Below are positions 1 to 12,405 of a DNA stretch of 64,000 nucleotides, piece by piece; position 1 is the first letter of the stretch; the number at the start of each line of letters is the position of its first letter. The notes under the pieces are model-generated. The model did not search any database. It was not told where the DNA came from and saw only the letters and a program-made list of their open reading frames with translations. The stretch comes from Nicotiana tabacum. Its lineage: Eukaryota; Streptophyta; Magnoliopsida; Solanales; Solanaceae. Location of the stretch: assembly GCF_000715075.1 (NCBI RefSeq), contig NC_134103.1, positions 51,576,730-51,640,729 on the forward strand. Reading direction: 5' to 3'. The translations under genes were made by a program, and so were the position numbers.

Positions 1-1208
1 TTTCACTTTACTCAAATCAAACAACAATAACAACATGTATACATCATTTTCAAACCTTATCTCCATCACAATATATCACAAAACGACAACCATAGCAGTG
101 TCAAACAACCTGAAGATGTATCGACGAACGACCAGCCCATCATTATGCCATTATGTGGTTTTTCTCCGAACCCTTTCTCCTCCAAAACTCCATAAAACAA
201 CAGCAAAACATACAACCCAAAAACTACACGAAACCACCCACAAAATAATCCATTACAAGTTGAATAACTCGAACTCACAGTTTTCTATCACCGTCCCGTA
301 ATTTGTTACAATTATTGAATGAATTTCTTTACTTTTAAAGAAGAAAAAAAATGGATGAAAGAGGGGAGTATACTTACCTTATTTGATGAATATCTTGGCT
401 CCAACCTTGGTTCTTCAACCCTTAGGTTTTCCTCCAACTAGAACTTAAAAATAAGAGAAAATCATTTAGAATTTTGTGTTGATATTTTTGAGAGAAGTTT
501 GATGGGGTGTCTCTCTCTCTCTTTTTTGATCTATAATTAGTGTAATATCTAAAGGAAATCAGTACTTAAAAGGGCTCTCTGGCCGACTCAAACTAGCCCC
601 TTTTTGGACATATTTCGTCCTTTCATTTAAGCAAGTAGGTGACACACCTACTTGTCACTTATGCAGTCTGCGGAGTCTCGCGAAATACAAATGTCTATCT
701 ACTTCGATATCGTATCGATGAAAGGTTTAATGCGTTAGAAACTAGACTCGTAGATCTTCAATTTGGTAAGTGGATAATCCCGTAGTTCAAAGTATATTGG
801 GAGAAAAGCTCAGCTACATTTGACCTAATTTTCAGCACATTTATGAATGTAACTTGTGATGACCTTTGCCAACTTTTGTTCCACAACTCGCTTGACTTCA
901 AACATAACACACGGCTATCATACAACAAAAATAACTCATAACATAAACTCCTTATCATTTTAAGCACCCTAGTCTAACTCTAAAAGTACATGTTATAACA
1001 TTCCCAACTTGCCGACTTTCGACGAAACTTATTTTCTTCAATTCGTTTAGCTTCTAAGCCTTCCAACCCTCTTGGTACTTGAAGCTCATGATCTTAAATA
1101 TTTATACCCTCCAAGGTAACATTATTAAAATTCAAAGATAATCTCATTTCTGAGCTTACATTAATTGACTTACGATATATTTTTACGTACGAAACATGGG
1201 GTGTAACA
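1..1208 (-). repeat. Truncated gypsy LTR (left end outside window)
   Basis: This stretch has no gene. From about 660 onward it matches by eye the last 500 bases of the LTRs at 35800-36300 and 43550-44067: the 'GAAACTAGACTCGTAGATC' block, the 'GGGAGAAAA' block, and the terminal GTGTAACA at 1201-1208. I therefore read it as an older LTR of a related minus-strand gypsy family, cut by the window edge. A short CT-rich microsatellite lies near 510-524. The small open frames here have no recognisable content. Confidence 0.7.
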
Positions 1209-2863
1209 ACGGACTAGTTCAAACAAAGTTATTTACAAATAAGTGCCCTAATGCAGCTCAAAATCATTAGGTGGTGGATCTGCTCTTTTAACACCCATTG
1301 TCATATGTCTAAACCCCCTTTCGCGAGAAAACGGGGTGCGACTATTATGGGTAATATTTATCTTCACAAAGTTTTGGAATCCGGGCACGTGGACCCGATT
1401 GTTGACTTTGTTAACTTTTCGAGCGGAGTTGGAAATTATTATAAATTGATTAATTATGAGTGTTGGAGTATATTTTTATTGGTTTGCATAAATGTTTGAC
1501 CAGTTTCGGGTTGATGAGCATCAGTTTCAAGAGTTAGAGAGGCGTTGGAGCCGGTTATGGAACTTCGGAACGAGGTAAGTCTCCTGTCTAACCTTGTGAG
1601 GGGGAAACTACCCCGTAGGTATTAAATTGTTATGTGCTACTTGTTATGGGTGCTACGTACACACGAGGTGATGAGAGTCTGTACATAGCTAAAAGCAAGT
1701 TTATGTCCGGGTAGACTTAGGACTTTATCATGTAATATTTGAATTATTTGAACTCAATTTGCTTGCTTAATTAATTGAATTTCTAATTGAAATTTATTTG
1801 GGAATATATTAGGCCGAGCTTTTTCACCTTGAGCTGTTTGGTGAGACATTTAATAAACGGTAAAAGTCAAGTATACTTTATGCTCCTATACATGTATTGT
1901 AAGCATGTGACTCGTAATTCTATAAGTATTTTCCTTTCCTATGGATCGGGCCGAACACCTCGGCAATATATTGAGATGCATCTATGGTTCGCAGCGGTCG
2001 ACCCTCAGCAATGTACACACTACTCTGGATCGGACCGTACGACCTCGACATAATCGTGCGCGATACTGCTAGGAGTCCGAATATTCATGAGATCCCCCTT
2101 TGATCGAGACCTGGCATTCATATGGTATTCCTTATCCGTCTAAGATTTGCACTTGATATTTTCGGATCTGTTGAGATAGCATATGAGATTTGAGAGATTT
2201 ATATCACCAAAAGAAATGTTGGAGGATTAGATGAGTTGCAGTTTTTACCTCATGGTTACTGTTGTGTTTCATATTTGTTTATAATTTATTATATTGTTTT
2301 ATTGGACCAATGAGAGGTGTTGATGTCGACCCCTCATCACTACTTCTCCAGGGTTAGGCTAGATACTTACTAGATACACGTTGATTTACGTGCTCATGCT
2401 ACACTTCTGCACTAAATGTGCAGGATCTGACAGGTTCATTTAGTGGTCATCTTGGCGCGTAGGCGCAGCTACTGAGGACTTTATGGTGAGTTGCATTCCA
2501 TGCTACGTGTCGCAGGCCACAGAGTCTCCATCATACTTATTTACATTATCTTTTCTATTTTGTATTCCAGACAGATGTTGTATTATTATTGTACTCCTTA
2601 GTATATGCTCATGCACTTGTGACACCGGATTTTGGGATATTATAGTTGATGTTTATGGATTTGCATAATATTGTCATCTTTTATTTTTATATCTTACTAA
2701 TTATGTATGTACCTATGACCTTCCATGCGTAAACTTCTTTACTTAATAAAATTTATAATTTTGAAAGTAATAAAATGAATGATTAACGTGATAGTTCATC
2801 GTTGGCTTGCCTAACGGTGACGTTGGGCGCCATCACGGCCTACAGTGGGTTTTGGATCGTGAC
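1209..2863 (+). repeat. Degenerate plus-strand gypsy LTR
   Basis: No gene is visible. The text has the layout of a Solanaceae gypsy LTR read 5' to 3': a 'GGGCACGTGGACCCGATTG' block near 1383, a 'GGGGGAAACTACCCCGTAG' block near 1600, a 'CCGGGTAGACTTAGGAC' block near 1708, then 'GGCGCCATCACGGCC' and 'TTGGATCGTGAC' at the 3' end (about 2825-2863). The exact 5' boundary beside the preceding LTR could not be fixed. Identification rests on family recognition, because no second copy is present in the window. Confidence 0.6.
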
Positions 2864-3847
2864 GTCTCCATTATAACACCAACACCCAATGAAGTAACCC
2901 CACCTTAATGCAACCGAGTAAATACCTACTCCATGCACACTACATCCATCACAAATAACAAACCCAAATCATCCTATGATTTTCATATACCCGTAAAGTG
3001 TAATATATCATGTATTTAGAAATTTCCTTGCTCAAGTCAATCCTTAAAACTAACCTCATCAAGTCATAACTAATCCACAAACATGCCTCATACCGAAACA
3101 AATACAACACATAACGGTGTCATCTAATTTTCGATAGCAGACTCCCCCACTTTGCTCTAAGCCATAGAACATAATATACGATAACACACAATACCTTTAC
3201 TTCAAAAATGCCACTATCTTGCACCATAATTCAGCCAAATCCTTCATAAACTTATGTAGCACTAATCATACAATACCTCAAATCATCTACGAAACCTACA
3301 TTCATCCTCGTGATAGTCAAGCCAACTTCTTCAAGCGATCCAAACTCAAATTGCAACACACATAACCCACTGGTAGGAAGAAACTCTCCAAAAAACATGA
3401 GAAGAATCACACATCCGTAGACTACCCTGCAGGTGATAACCTACCTGCTTAGCCTCAAACTGGCATCCCTCCATGACCCTCATCACAGTCGCAACCACTA
3501 TGCAATCGCAAAATCCTCCTCGGCCTGAACCTGTCAAAGAGGCATAAGAATCTACTTCACTCAACAAATGAGCAACTGAAAGATCCCTCAACACAGTCAT
3601 ATTTTGAGACCATACAACACATCAAGATAGAAATCAAGCACCCACAATCCTTTTCACCTCTAAAGCAAACTCTTCTCGTCCTATCCAAAGCATAGTCCTC
3701 AGTCACAAAATACTCATCATATATCCATCCAACAACTCACCGACATATCAATCCCACTCTTCGGGACACTACCGGGCATAGAGTCCAAAAGCACATACTC
3801 ACTCAACCAAAACCACAGATCCCAAGCTGTGGTCCAAACTACGACCT
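2864..3847. other. Unassigned intergenic sequence
   Basis: About 1 kb between two plus-strand LTRs. It is C/A-rich on the plus strand and gives only short open frames, the longest an 84-codon minus-strand frame at 3346-3600 without a recognisable motif. It may be the eroded interior of the element that supplied one of the flanking LTRs, but I see no gag, protease, reverse transcriptase or integrase motif in it. Confidence 0.4.
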
Positions 3848-6800
3848 TGTAATGACCTGGTCGGTCATTTTGAGTATTGTATCCTTGTTCCTCAGTTTAG
3901 TGCTTATTCTATGTTCATTTGTGGTTATGTAACTTACAGGGGTGGTTGGTTTAGTTCCGGGAATGTTTTGGAATAAATTGGGGCACTTAGTCCCAAGGTT
4001 GGAAGCTTAAGTTGAAAGAGTTGGTCGAATGTTGACTTATGAGTAAAATACTCCAGAATTGAGTTTTGATGGTTCTAATAGCTTCGTATGGTGATTTTGG
4101 ATGTAGGAGTACGGCTGGATATTGATTTGGACATCCTTAGGTCGTTTTGGCTTGAATTGGCGAAGGTTTGGAAAGTTGAGAAGTTTGACCGAGAGTTGAC
4201 TTTGTTGATATCGGGCTCGAATTTTGGTTTCGGGAGTTGGAATAGATCTATTGTGTCATTTATTACTTGTGTGAAAAAATTTAGGTTAATCAGAGTTGGT
4301 TCGATATGTTTCGGCATTAGTTTTAGAAGTTGGAAGTTCAATAGTTCTTTAGGCTTGAATTGGGGTGAGATCGTGATTTCAATGTTGTTTGATGTGATTT
4401 GAAGCTTAAAATAAGTTCGTATCTTGTTTTAGGACTTGTTGGCATAATTGGATGGTGTCTCGGGGGCCTCGGGTTTGTTTCGGATCAAGTTTGGACTCAT
4501 TTTGGACTTTGTGGGATTGCTGATATCTGTGCTTCTAGTTTCCTCTTTCGCGATCGCGTGAAGTGGGACGTGATCGCGTAGAGTCTCTTTCTGGTAGCTG
4601 GGAATTTCTTCTATGCATTCACGATATGGTAGACGCGATCATGGAGTTCTGAGATTTTGTGTTACGCGAACGCAGGTGTATGAACGTGTTCGCGAAGAAG
4701 GTAGGAGAGGCATGGGATTCAGACGCATTGTTCTTTACGGTCGCGTGAGTCAGTCCGCAATCGCGCAGGTTTGAAAGATTGGTCACCGCGTTAGCGACCT
4801 TGAGGGTGCGTTTGCGTAGAAGGGATTTTGGTAACTGAGGATATTGTTCTTCGCGATCACGTGGGATGTTCCGCGATGGCGATGTGTAATCACTGGGCAG
4901 TAGCTTTAAAATTCCAAATCGAGGGTTAGAGTATTATTTTCACATTTTGAGTTGGAGAACTCGATTTTGGGCGATTATTTAGGGGATTTTCACATCTTGG
5001 ATTGGAGTAAGCCTTTTTTACTCCGATTCATCATTATTCCATGATTCTATCTTTGTTTTAGCATTTAATTAGTGAATTGAAGTGAAGAAATAGGGAATTT
5101 TGTGAAAACTTTGGAAAAACAAAAAATGGAGGTTTGAAGGTCTATTTGATGTCGGAATTGGATGATTTTGGTATGGTTGGACTCGTTATTGAATGGGTGT
5201 TCGTATTTTATAAGTTTTTTTGGGATCCGAAATGTGGGCCCGGGGTTGACTTTTTGGATTGAATTTTTGAATTTGGTTAAAGAACTTAGCTTTATCGTAT
5301 GGGATCGATTCTTATAGTTTGTATTAATTATATTAAGTTGTTTGTGACTAGATTCGAATCGTTCGGAGGCCGATTCGCGAGGCAAGGGTTTGTTGGAGCA
5401 TTGAGTTGCGCACTTTGAGGTAAGTAACACTTCTAAACTTTGTACTTAGGGTATGAATCCCTGAAATACTTGTTACATGGTTGTTGTTGGGGTGACACAC
5501 ATGTTAGGTGACGGGCGTGTGGGCGTGCACCATGGTAATTATGACTCGGTTGATTCTGTGGTACTGTGTAGTTATCTAATCTTGTTTTATCCGTGTAATT
5601 CCTACTTGATAGAGTAATTGAGCTGTGATCCATGTTATAAATCATGTTTAGGCTATGTGCTTATTCTATTGGGACCCACAGAGGTCATTTCTGCTGTTGA
5701 GTTATTTGCTTAAGTTGCAATTATGTACTCGGTCATATTTATTCATCTACATATCACATCTCAGTCTCTGTTATCATTTATTGTTACATCATTTATCATT
5801 ATTTGGGCTAAGTGGTATGAGACTTTTGAGTCTGTGAGACTAGAGGGATTGATGATTGGGTTGGGTCCTAAGAGCCGGATTGTGAATGATATGGTGGATC
5901 GGGCTTCACGCCGCAGTAGTCCATATTGGCTTTATATTTATTTTTATTATTATGGATTGGGTTGCACATTGTAGCAGGCTTTATTGGCTTATTTATTATT
6001 ATTGATTGGGCTGCACGCTGCAGCAGGCCTTATACGCTTTATTTTAGCGCTTGGGTAGGATCCGCCCCTCCGGAGTCTGACATACCAGTAGTGAGCGCAA
6101 GCATAGTGATTTATATGTATGTGCTTTGGTGAGGGGCATAGATGCCAGGCACCCGTACAGTGCTGAGTGATTGTGTATAATGAGTGGGAGTTTGAGATAT
6201 ACAGATTGAGTACTATGAGAGTGTGAGTACCTGGGATTATCAATGTGATGCATTACATTTGACATGCATATTTGACATGTAGGCATAGAAATGTAACGTT
6301 CCCCATGCTAGCTGTACTTGGCATATTTTATTAGTGCTGAGCATAGATTGTTGAACTTGAAAGCATGCCTAAATTTCTCTACTGTGTACGAGCTAAATAT
6401 GGATGTTCTCTGAGTTACTACTGCCATTATCTTGTTATATTTGTGTTGTCATTATTTTGATTTGGATTGTATCTTTCTGAGCTCGTCACTGCCTTCAGCC
6501 AGAGGTTAGTCCTGTTACTTATTGAGTACATTGGGTTGGTTGTACTTATAGTACACTCTGCAATTCGTGAGCAGATCCAGGTACATCTGGACGCGGTGAT
6601 TGCTAGATCTGGTACTAGTACTGCTCGGAGACTTCGAGGTAGCTGCTATGACGACCGCAAACCTTGACTCTCCTTCCTTTCATTTTTATTCAGTACTGTT
6701 TTATTTTCTCAGATAGTTGTACTAGAGTTTTAGATTATGGTGACCTTATTAACTCATGTACCTAGTGACACCAGGATTTTGGGATTGTTGTAGTTGAGTT

Positions 6801-6905
6801 ATAGTTGTTTTATCAGTTATCCATGAAATTTTCCACTGTTGAGCTTACTTAATCTTGTTTTTAATTCAAATGCGTAGTTGTTATGTGATCGTTGGCTTGC
6901 CTAGT
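3848..6905 (+). repeat. Gypsy LTR, 3' end truncated by a later insertion
   Basis: It opens with TGTAATGACCTGGTCGGTC, a typical start for large Solanaceae gypsy LTRs, and runs about 3 kb in the plus direction. Positions 4540-4880 hold a cluster of CpG-rich words such as TCGCGATCGCG. The 3' end reads 'GTGATCGTTGGCTTGCCTAG' and then stops where a different LTR begins (TCTAAGGCCCC at 6906), so the usual terminal GTGACA is missing. There is no coding potential beyond chance open frames. Confidence 0.65.
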
Positions 6906-7822
6906 TCTAAGGCCCCATAAAAGTTTACCTAGAACCTGGGGTTTCGTGGTGCCGATGTAGGCTAATGCCTAACTGGGCTGAACCCATAAATCTCTTCCTA
7001 ATTATGGTTCAATTTTGTCATCTCTCAAATAGATTAAAGTCGCTAGGATTGTCGGGACGTTTTAGTAAATTAAGCAAAACTCAAGCGAGGTATGTTGGCT
7101 AAACTCCTCTTGTAGAATTGAATTCCATGATGTCGTCATAAGTTGCAATTATGATTGGCTCAAGTTCTTATTTCTCATGTTCGGAGTCCTTCCTAATAAA
7201 TTTGATTATTCTAAATAAGTGTAGTGTTGAAAGATGTATGTACTCAAGATGTGTTCCAAATGTTCCTATCATATCATGATCTTCTCCGAGAATGTAACTG
7301 AGTATGACCAATGTATCAAAGGTGTTATGATTTAAAATCATGTTTCAATTGCAAGTTATTATGCCTAATTATGGAAGAAAAACTCAATGTGCTTAAGACC
7401 CTTATTGCTCATATATATACTTAATGTCTCGATTGGAAATGCCCTCAATGTTGATAATCCATGATGATGTTTCAAAATGAAAGGAGTGAGTATGAAATAT
7501 GAAATACGGCTAACGTGCCAAGAACGAAATTACACTTGTGGCCACTAGTGCCAATGAAATGAAAAGACGTGCGAAAGATTATGAAATGAACTGTAACTCC
7601 TTTTTATATTAAATATTTTGGGAGCATCGTTTAGTCACCGAGGAAGGGTAGGTTGAGATAACCTTACCCCGAAACTACACGTGCCGGTGTAGGATTGATT
7701 GAGGGGTAAATCCCCGTATTGATGTGTTGAGATTGTTCCCCTTCAATGGGATGAGATTGATGTGTTGAGATTATTCCCCTTAATTGGGATGAGATGATTT
7801 CTACGGAATGTGATGTGATGTT
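6906..7822 (+). repeat. Plus-strand LTR, left part (split by a solo LTR)
   Basis: It begins TCTAAGGCCCC, matching the reverse complement of the right end of the solo LTR that follows (TGTAAGGCCCC). Its 'CGAGGTATGTTGGCTAAACT' block at about 7085 is the reverse complement of the block near 9110-9130. It is therefore another member of the same family in plus orientation. The right part resumes at 10115 after the solo LTR and its target duplication (ATGTT 7818-7822, ATGTC 10110-10114). Confidence 0.75.
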
Positions 7823-10109
7823 TGTCACGCCCCAAAATCGGGGAGCGCGACCGGCGCTCAACCCGGCCGAGCAAGCCTGTTAGGTTTCCTTCTACCCAAA
7901 CGCATCCATGAATAAAGATAATACATATTTTCGTTAATTAGACAATAAGGTGATCATGTCTACAATACCAATTCATTACCATTAGTTACTTCGTTTAATA
8001 AGTCTCAAAACACACACCTTCATGGTTCAAAGTGGAACAAGTGATTTAATCACAACTCAACTTGTTTAATATTCCCAACGCCCATATATAACCCACACTA
8101 AGTCTACAGAGCCTCTAAAAATACTAAAGAGAACAATGATAGTGTCGGCAACAAGGCTCCGGCTATACCTTAAAACACGATAACACATACAAAACAAAAG
8201 ATGCACAACCCTGGAATGAGATGGGGCTCACCAAGTCAGCTGGGAAGAATGAGCACCGCTATCACTAGTCAATATCCTCCGTTGTGGAACCACCTGCATC
8301 TATTAAAAATGTAGCGCCCCCGGCAAAAGGGACGTTAGTACATGTCGAATAATACTAGTATGAAAACCAAACACCAATTTAAGAATTCGGAAATACAATA
8401 TGAATATGATGATTCAGGGTGACAATAGAATAGCATAGATAGCCATTTAAGCCAAAGCAAGCTTATTAAGAGCTGGCAATAACATTTATAGAATTTAAGA
8501 TGAGATCCTCTGTAACCATTTTCACACAAAGCGGCCCCGTCGCCTCAACCCAATGTATGCAGGTGGAGGTGTAGGCACAATACCAAAACTCTACTCAAGC
8601 GGCCCTGCTGCCTCACACCCAACGTATGCGGGTGAAGGTATAACCACAATACCAAAAACCTACACAAAGCGGCCATGCCACCTCACCCCAATATATGCGG
8701 GTGGAAATGCATCAACGATACCAATACCTACACAAAGCGACTATGACGCCTCACCCCAATATATATATATATATATATATATGTTGGTGGTGGTGCAACA
8801 ACAATACCACAATCGTACATAAAGCGGCCTTGCCGCCTCACCCCAATGTATGCGGGTGGAGGTGTAATCCCAATCACAATCTCTATACAATTTAGCATAA
8901 TAGTTTTCACGTAAGTTACGACTTGGAATTATAACATGTAGATACACAATCCATAGATTGGAACACATCCTCAATTTATAATACAGCATAATAAGAGCAT
9001 TTGAAACATGAATTGAACAAATATCTTTGTCACAAAACTTATTCGGAATACTCGATTTGTAATAAACACTTTGGAACTTACAAGGGTAATGGGGGTTCCA
9101 ATTCTTAAAGAAGAGTTTAGCCAACATACCTCACTTGAGCTTCCTTACACTCTAAAATATTTCAAAAATCTTAGCAACTTCAATCTATTTTGAAAATGTA
9201 ACAAATTGAATCAAAATTAGGAAGATGATCATGGTTCTAGCTCATTTAAGCATTTTATCAAACACTAGGTGTGCATTAAGGTTTCAAGGTCCTTTTATGG
9301 AGGATTCCATCATTCCACAACCCATTCTTTACCATTTTTAGCTCAACAATCTTCCTACACCCCTTTATAACATATGCATGCAAAATAACCAACTCCCATA
9401 CCCAAGAATTATCTTACCAATTACCCATTTCTAGTTAACTTTCGAAATGAAGGGTTAGGGTGTAGAATCTTACCTCTAGGATGAAAACCTAGTGAGTTTT
9501 CCTTGTTAATCATCTAAGATTCGAGCAACAATTGAAGAACAAATTGTTGAAGAACTCTCTCCCACTCTAGGGCACTCTCTAACCCTCAAAATATCAGATT
9601 TTTGCTCAAAGGATGGTACAGATCGTCTATTTAACGAAGTAGGATGGGGTTATAAAAACCCAAAAATGAAGCTCCAAAAACAGGATATGCGGTCGCATAT
9701 GCGACCGCAGAATGGATATGCGGTCCGCATATCGGCCGCACAATTTGGCCCCAAAAGCTGATGTCGCCTCTCTGGGTCTGCGGTGATTATGCGGCCCGCA
9801 GACCTGTTCTGCGGTCGCATAATGCACCGCAAAACTGGTTTGCGGTCGCATAATGTACCGCAGTCTTCCTCCAAATCTTGTCCCGCATCTGCTTCACTCT
9901 GCGGCCATTATGCGGTCCGCAGAATGATTCTGCGACCGCATAGTGGGCCGCAGAAATACCCTCTTCTGCCAAAAATTTTTCTTTACTCCCCAGTGCATTG
10001 TTAAACCCAAAAAGTCCGAGCCAAGAATTTCTACAATCCCCAAACACATAAGCCTACTTCGGCACCATGAAACCTTAAATTCCTTGACGAAATACTACGG
10101 GGCCTTACA
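7823..10109 (-). mobile_element. Solo LTR of a gypsy element
   Basis: A 2287-bp LTR read on the minus strand, with plus-strand ends TGTCACGCCCC and CCTTACA, flanked by a 5-bp direct repeat with one mismatch (ATGTT at 7818-7822, ATGTC at 10110-10114). No primer-binding site, gag or pol adjoins either end, so the full element was presumably lost by LTR-LTR recombination. It contains a (TA)n run at 8757-8782 and a CpG-rich palindromic cluster at 9683-9960. Positions 8549-9206 have a close copy inside the hAT transposon at about 18089-18785. Confidence 0.85.
9683..9960. repeat. CpG-rich palindromic word cluster in LTR
   Basis: Within about 280 bases the word TGCGGTCGCAT or its reverse complement recurs many times (for example near 9689, 9717, 9811, 9840 and 9930), often as back-to-back palindromes such as GGTCGCATATGCGACC. 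It contrasts sharply with the AT-rich LTR around it. Comparable clusters with different words occur in three other LTRs of this window. Confidence 0.75.
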
Positions 10110-10114
10110 ATGTC

Positions 10115-10867
10115 GACCCATATGACATTGTGGTGAGAGGGCTTAGCCGATCGGGCTGAGATCAGAAGTTATGTCGCGCACATGGTGGCGTTGTGATTGG
10201 ATGTCTTGGGTGAGATAGCTTAGCCGATTGGGCCGTGATCAGACTCCGTGCTAATAACACGGTGGTATACCGGTACTAAAGATCTCCCAACTTAAAAATA
10301 TTGAAATTTATCTTTCTCTTAACTTGACACTTTAATATTGTTTGAGGCTCGCATTGATTCTATATTTCTTTCTCATTGTACTATTACTCGTTCTATTGAG
10401 AGGGTATTTAGTCTTACATACTAGTACTATTCCATATGTACTAACGTCCCTTTTGCCGGGGACGTTGCATCTTTAATGGATGCAGGTGATTCCACAGCAT
10501 GCGACATCGATCAATGATAGCAGTACACCCTCTTCTCAGCTGACTTGATGAGCCCCACTTCATCTCAGGGTCTTGTATCTTTTGTTCCTTATGTATAGTG
10601 TTTTGAGTTATAGCCGGGGCCTTGTTGCCGGCACCATCACACTACTCTTTTGTATCCATTAGAGGCTCCATAGACATAGTGTGGGTTGTATCTTGATTTT
10701 GGAAAAGTCAAACTAAAAGTGTTGTATTTGCATCACATGTTTCCACTTCTAAACTATGAAAGTGTAATGTAATATTTTGGGAACTCTTGATTGAAGTTCT
10801 AATGGTAATGAAATTGGTGTTGTCCATGTAATCTTCTCATTGTCTAATTAATGGAATATATCTTTGT
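10115..10867 (+). repeat. Plus-strand LTR, right part
   Basis: Continuation of the LTR interrupted at 7822. The blocks 'ACTAACGTCCCTTTTGCCGG' at 10440 and 'GATGCAGGTGATTCCAC' at 10479 are the reverse complement of the solo LTR near 8280-8340, confirming the same family in opposite orientation. The family 3' end is missing: similarity stops near 10867, where unrelated sequence begins. Confidence 0.7.
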
Positions 10868-11140
10868 ATACGGGTAATACCGAGCCAATGAGCATTCCGA
10901 TTTCTCAGTGAGGCAAACGGAGCAGGGACGAGACCGTAAGGAATCGGAATCAAAGCCAGGAGCATATCGTATCAGGGCTCGAGAAAAGCACCTTCTCTCG
11001 GAACCATCGAGACCACGTCCTCCGGATCCGGTTCGAGTCCCAAGACTTCGAAGAGCATTACCAAACCACCGCACATGTCTAACAAAGGGTCGTGATATCC
11101 GTACCCAACCGGATATCACGGCGTGAATCTAGGCCCGTAT
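10868..11140. other. Orphan 270-bp GC-richer segment with a perfect hairpin
   Basis: A short segment of different base composition from both neighbours. It ends with an 11-bp perfect inverted repeat, CGTGATATCCG at 11091-11101 and CGGATATCACG at 11110-11120, with an 8-base loop. The GGTTCGAGTCCC word at about 11030 resembles a pol III B box, but I find no matching A box or SINE body. I do not recognise the family; it could be a fragment of an LTR not otherwise present here. Confidence 0.45.
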
Positions 11141-11149
11141 CGGCAGAAA

Positions 11150-12207
11150 ATCAGTGACTAGCAAAAAGGGAGACTTTTACCTTTCTTAGAATTGTACCCA
11201 CGGGGCTTCTTAGCCTCCCTACCCTCTTTCTCCTGCCTGTGGATAAGCCCTAACCTCCTAGAAATCCCATAACCCGATGAAATACAGTCTCTACAACTCC
11301 CGTGCCATCCCAAATTTAAGGTTGTATGTGAGTCCCTCAACAAATCTACGGACTCTGTCTCTCATTAGAAACCAAAGGAGCTGCATAGTGGGATAACTCT
11401 GTAAACTTCATAGCATAGTGGGTCACAGTCATACCCTCCTGGCGCAAATGTTCAAACTTACTATGCAACTCGTCCCTACGGTTACGTGGGATAAACTCCC
11501 CCAAGAAAAGATCTGAGAACTAAGACCATGTAAGTGGTGTTGCGCCAGCTGGCCTACTCGCCTCATAAGTCTGCCAACATCTGTATACTGGCCCTTCAAC
11601 TGCAAGGTAGTAAAATTGACCTCGTTCCACTTCACCAAACCTAAATTACTCAGAATACGATGACACTGATCCAACAAACCGTGTGCATCCTTAGTAACCC
11701 CTATACCGAATTGGCATGGAGTCTCTGAATCCTCTCCAACCTCCTATACTTCTCACAAAATGCGACTTGCCCTACCTTAGGCAGACCTGCAACTACTTGT
11801 TGCACCGGTAGAACACTCGATGTTTAGTAAACATGATTCAACTGCTCTGGCATACATGTGGTGGGAGTCTAGGCTCCTCCCCCAGCCTATGAAGTAGCTG
11901 GTGCAACCGGATTCAACCCTGCATGGGCAAAGCTCTCAAACATACTCATAAAATCAACCTAGGTCTCTTGAACTCCAGGGGTAGACATAGGCCCCTCAGG
12001 TGCCCAAGCGGGTCCCACCAGCTCAACATGATTGGGCTTTTGTTCCTCAACTGGAGCTACTGGTGGCTCCACCACTGCTGCTTTAGTAAGGGCTCCAGTT
12101 GTGTCGCGTGCCCCACCTCGGCCTCTACCTTAGCCCTAGCCTCTCGCGGCTCTAACAAGGGGCACTGGTGCCTGCTTAGCTGATCCAGTGGAATGTGTCC
12201 TCACCAT
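11150..12207 (-). pseudogene. Decayed gypsy gag
   Basis: From an ATG at 12205-12207 the minus strand reads a gag-like N-terminus (MVRTHSTGSAKQAPVP, then a Gly/Arg-rich stretch) broken by stops within 30 codons. Further stops and shifts interrupt the rest; the part near 11450-11700 keeps the matrix/capsid-like pattern found in Solanaceae gypsy gags. The left end runs out near 11140 without reaching protease or reverse transcriptase, so the element is truncated. Its 5' LTR lies immediately to the right (12406-15336). Gag would form the virus-like particle; this copy cannot. Confidence 0.65.
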
Positions 12208-12405
12208 ATTAGAGAATAGAAGAGTAAGGATTCAAACTTTAGAATAAACAAATTCGTACGATAAATAATGAAAGAAAGTGAAGTTTCCTAACAGCCCGGT
12301 AGCCTCTCGAAGATAAGTACAGACGTCTTCGTACCGATCTACAGGACTCTACTAGACTTGCTCATGACTTGTACAACTTATGAACCTAGAGCTCTTATAC
12401 TAACT

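Noticed and set aside
4088..4402. 104-codon plus-strand and 88-codon minus-strand overlapping frames
   Set aside because: Chance frames within an LTR; no homology recognised and mirrored on both strands.
8553..8895. Repeated frame with a tyrosine-isoleucine run, also at 18053-18486
   Set aside because: Product of a degenerate repeat plus a (TA)n run within an LTR family; both copies are non-coding LTR sequence.
11030..11041. tRNA or SINE B box (GGTTCGAGTCCC)
   Set aside because: No A box at the proper distance, no cloverleaf and no SINE body around it.
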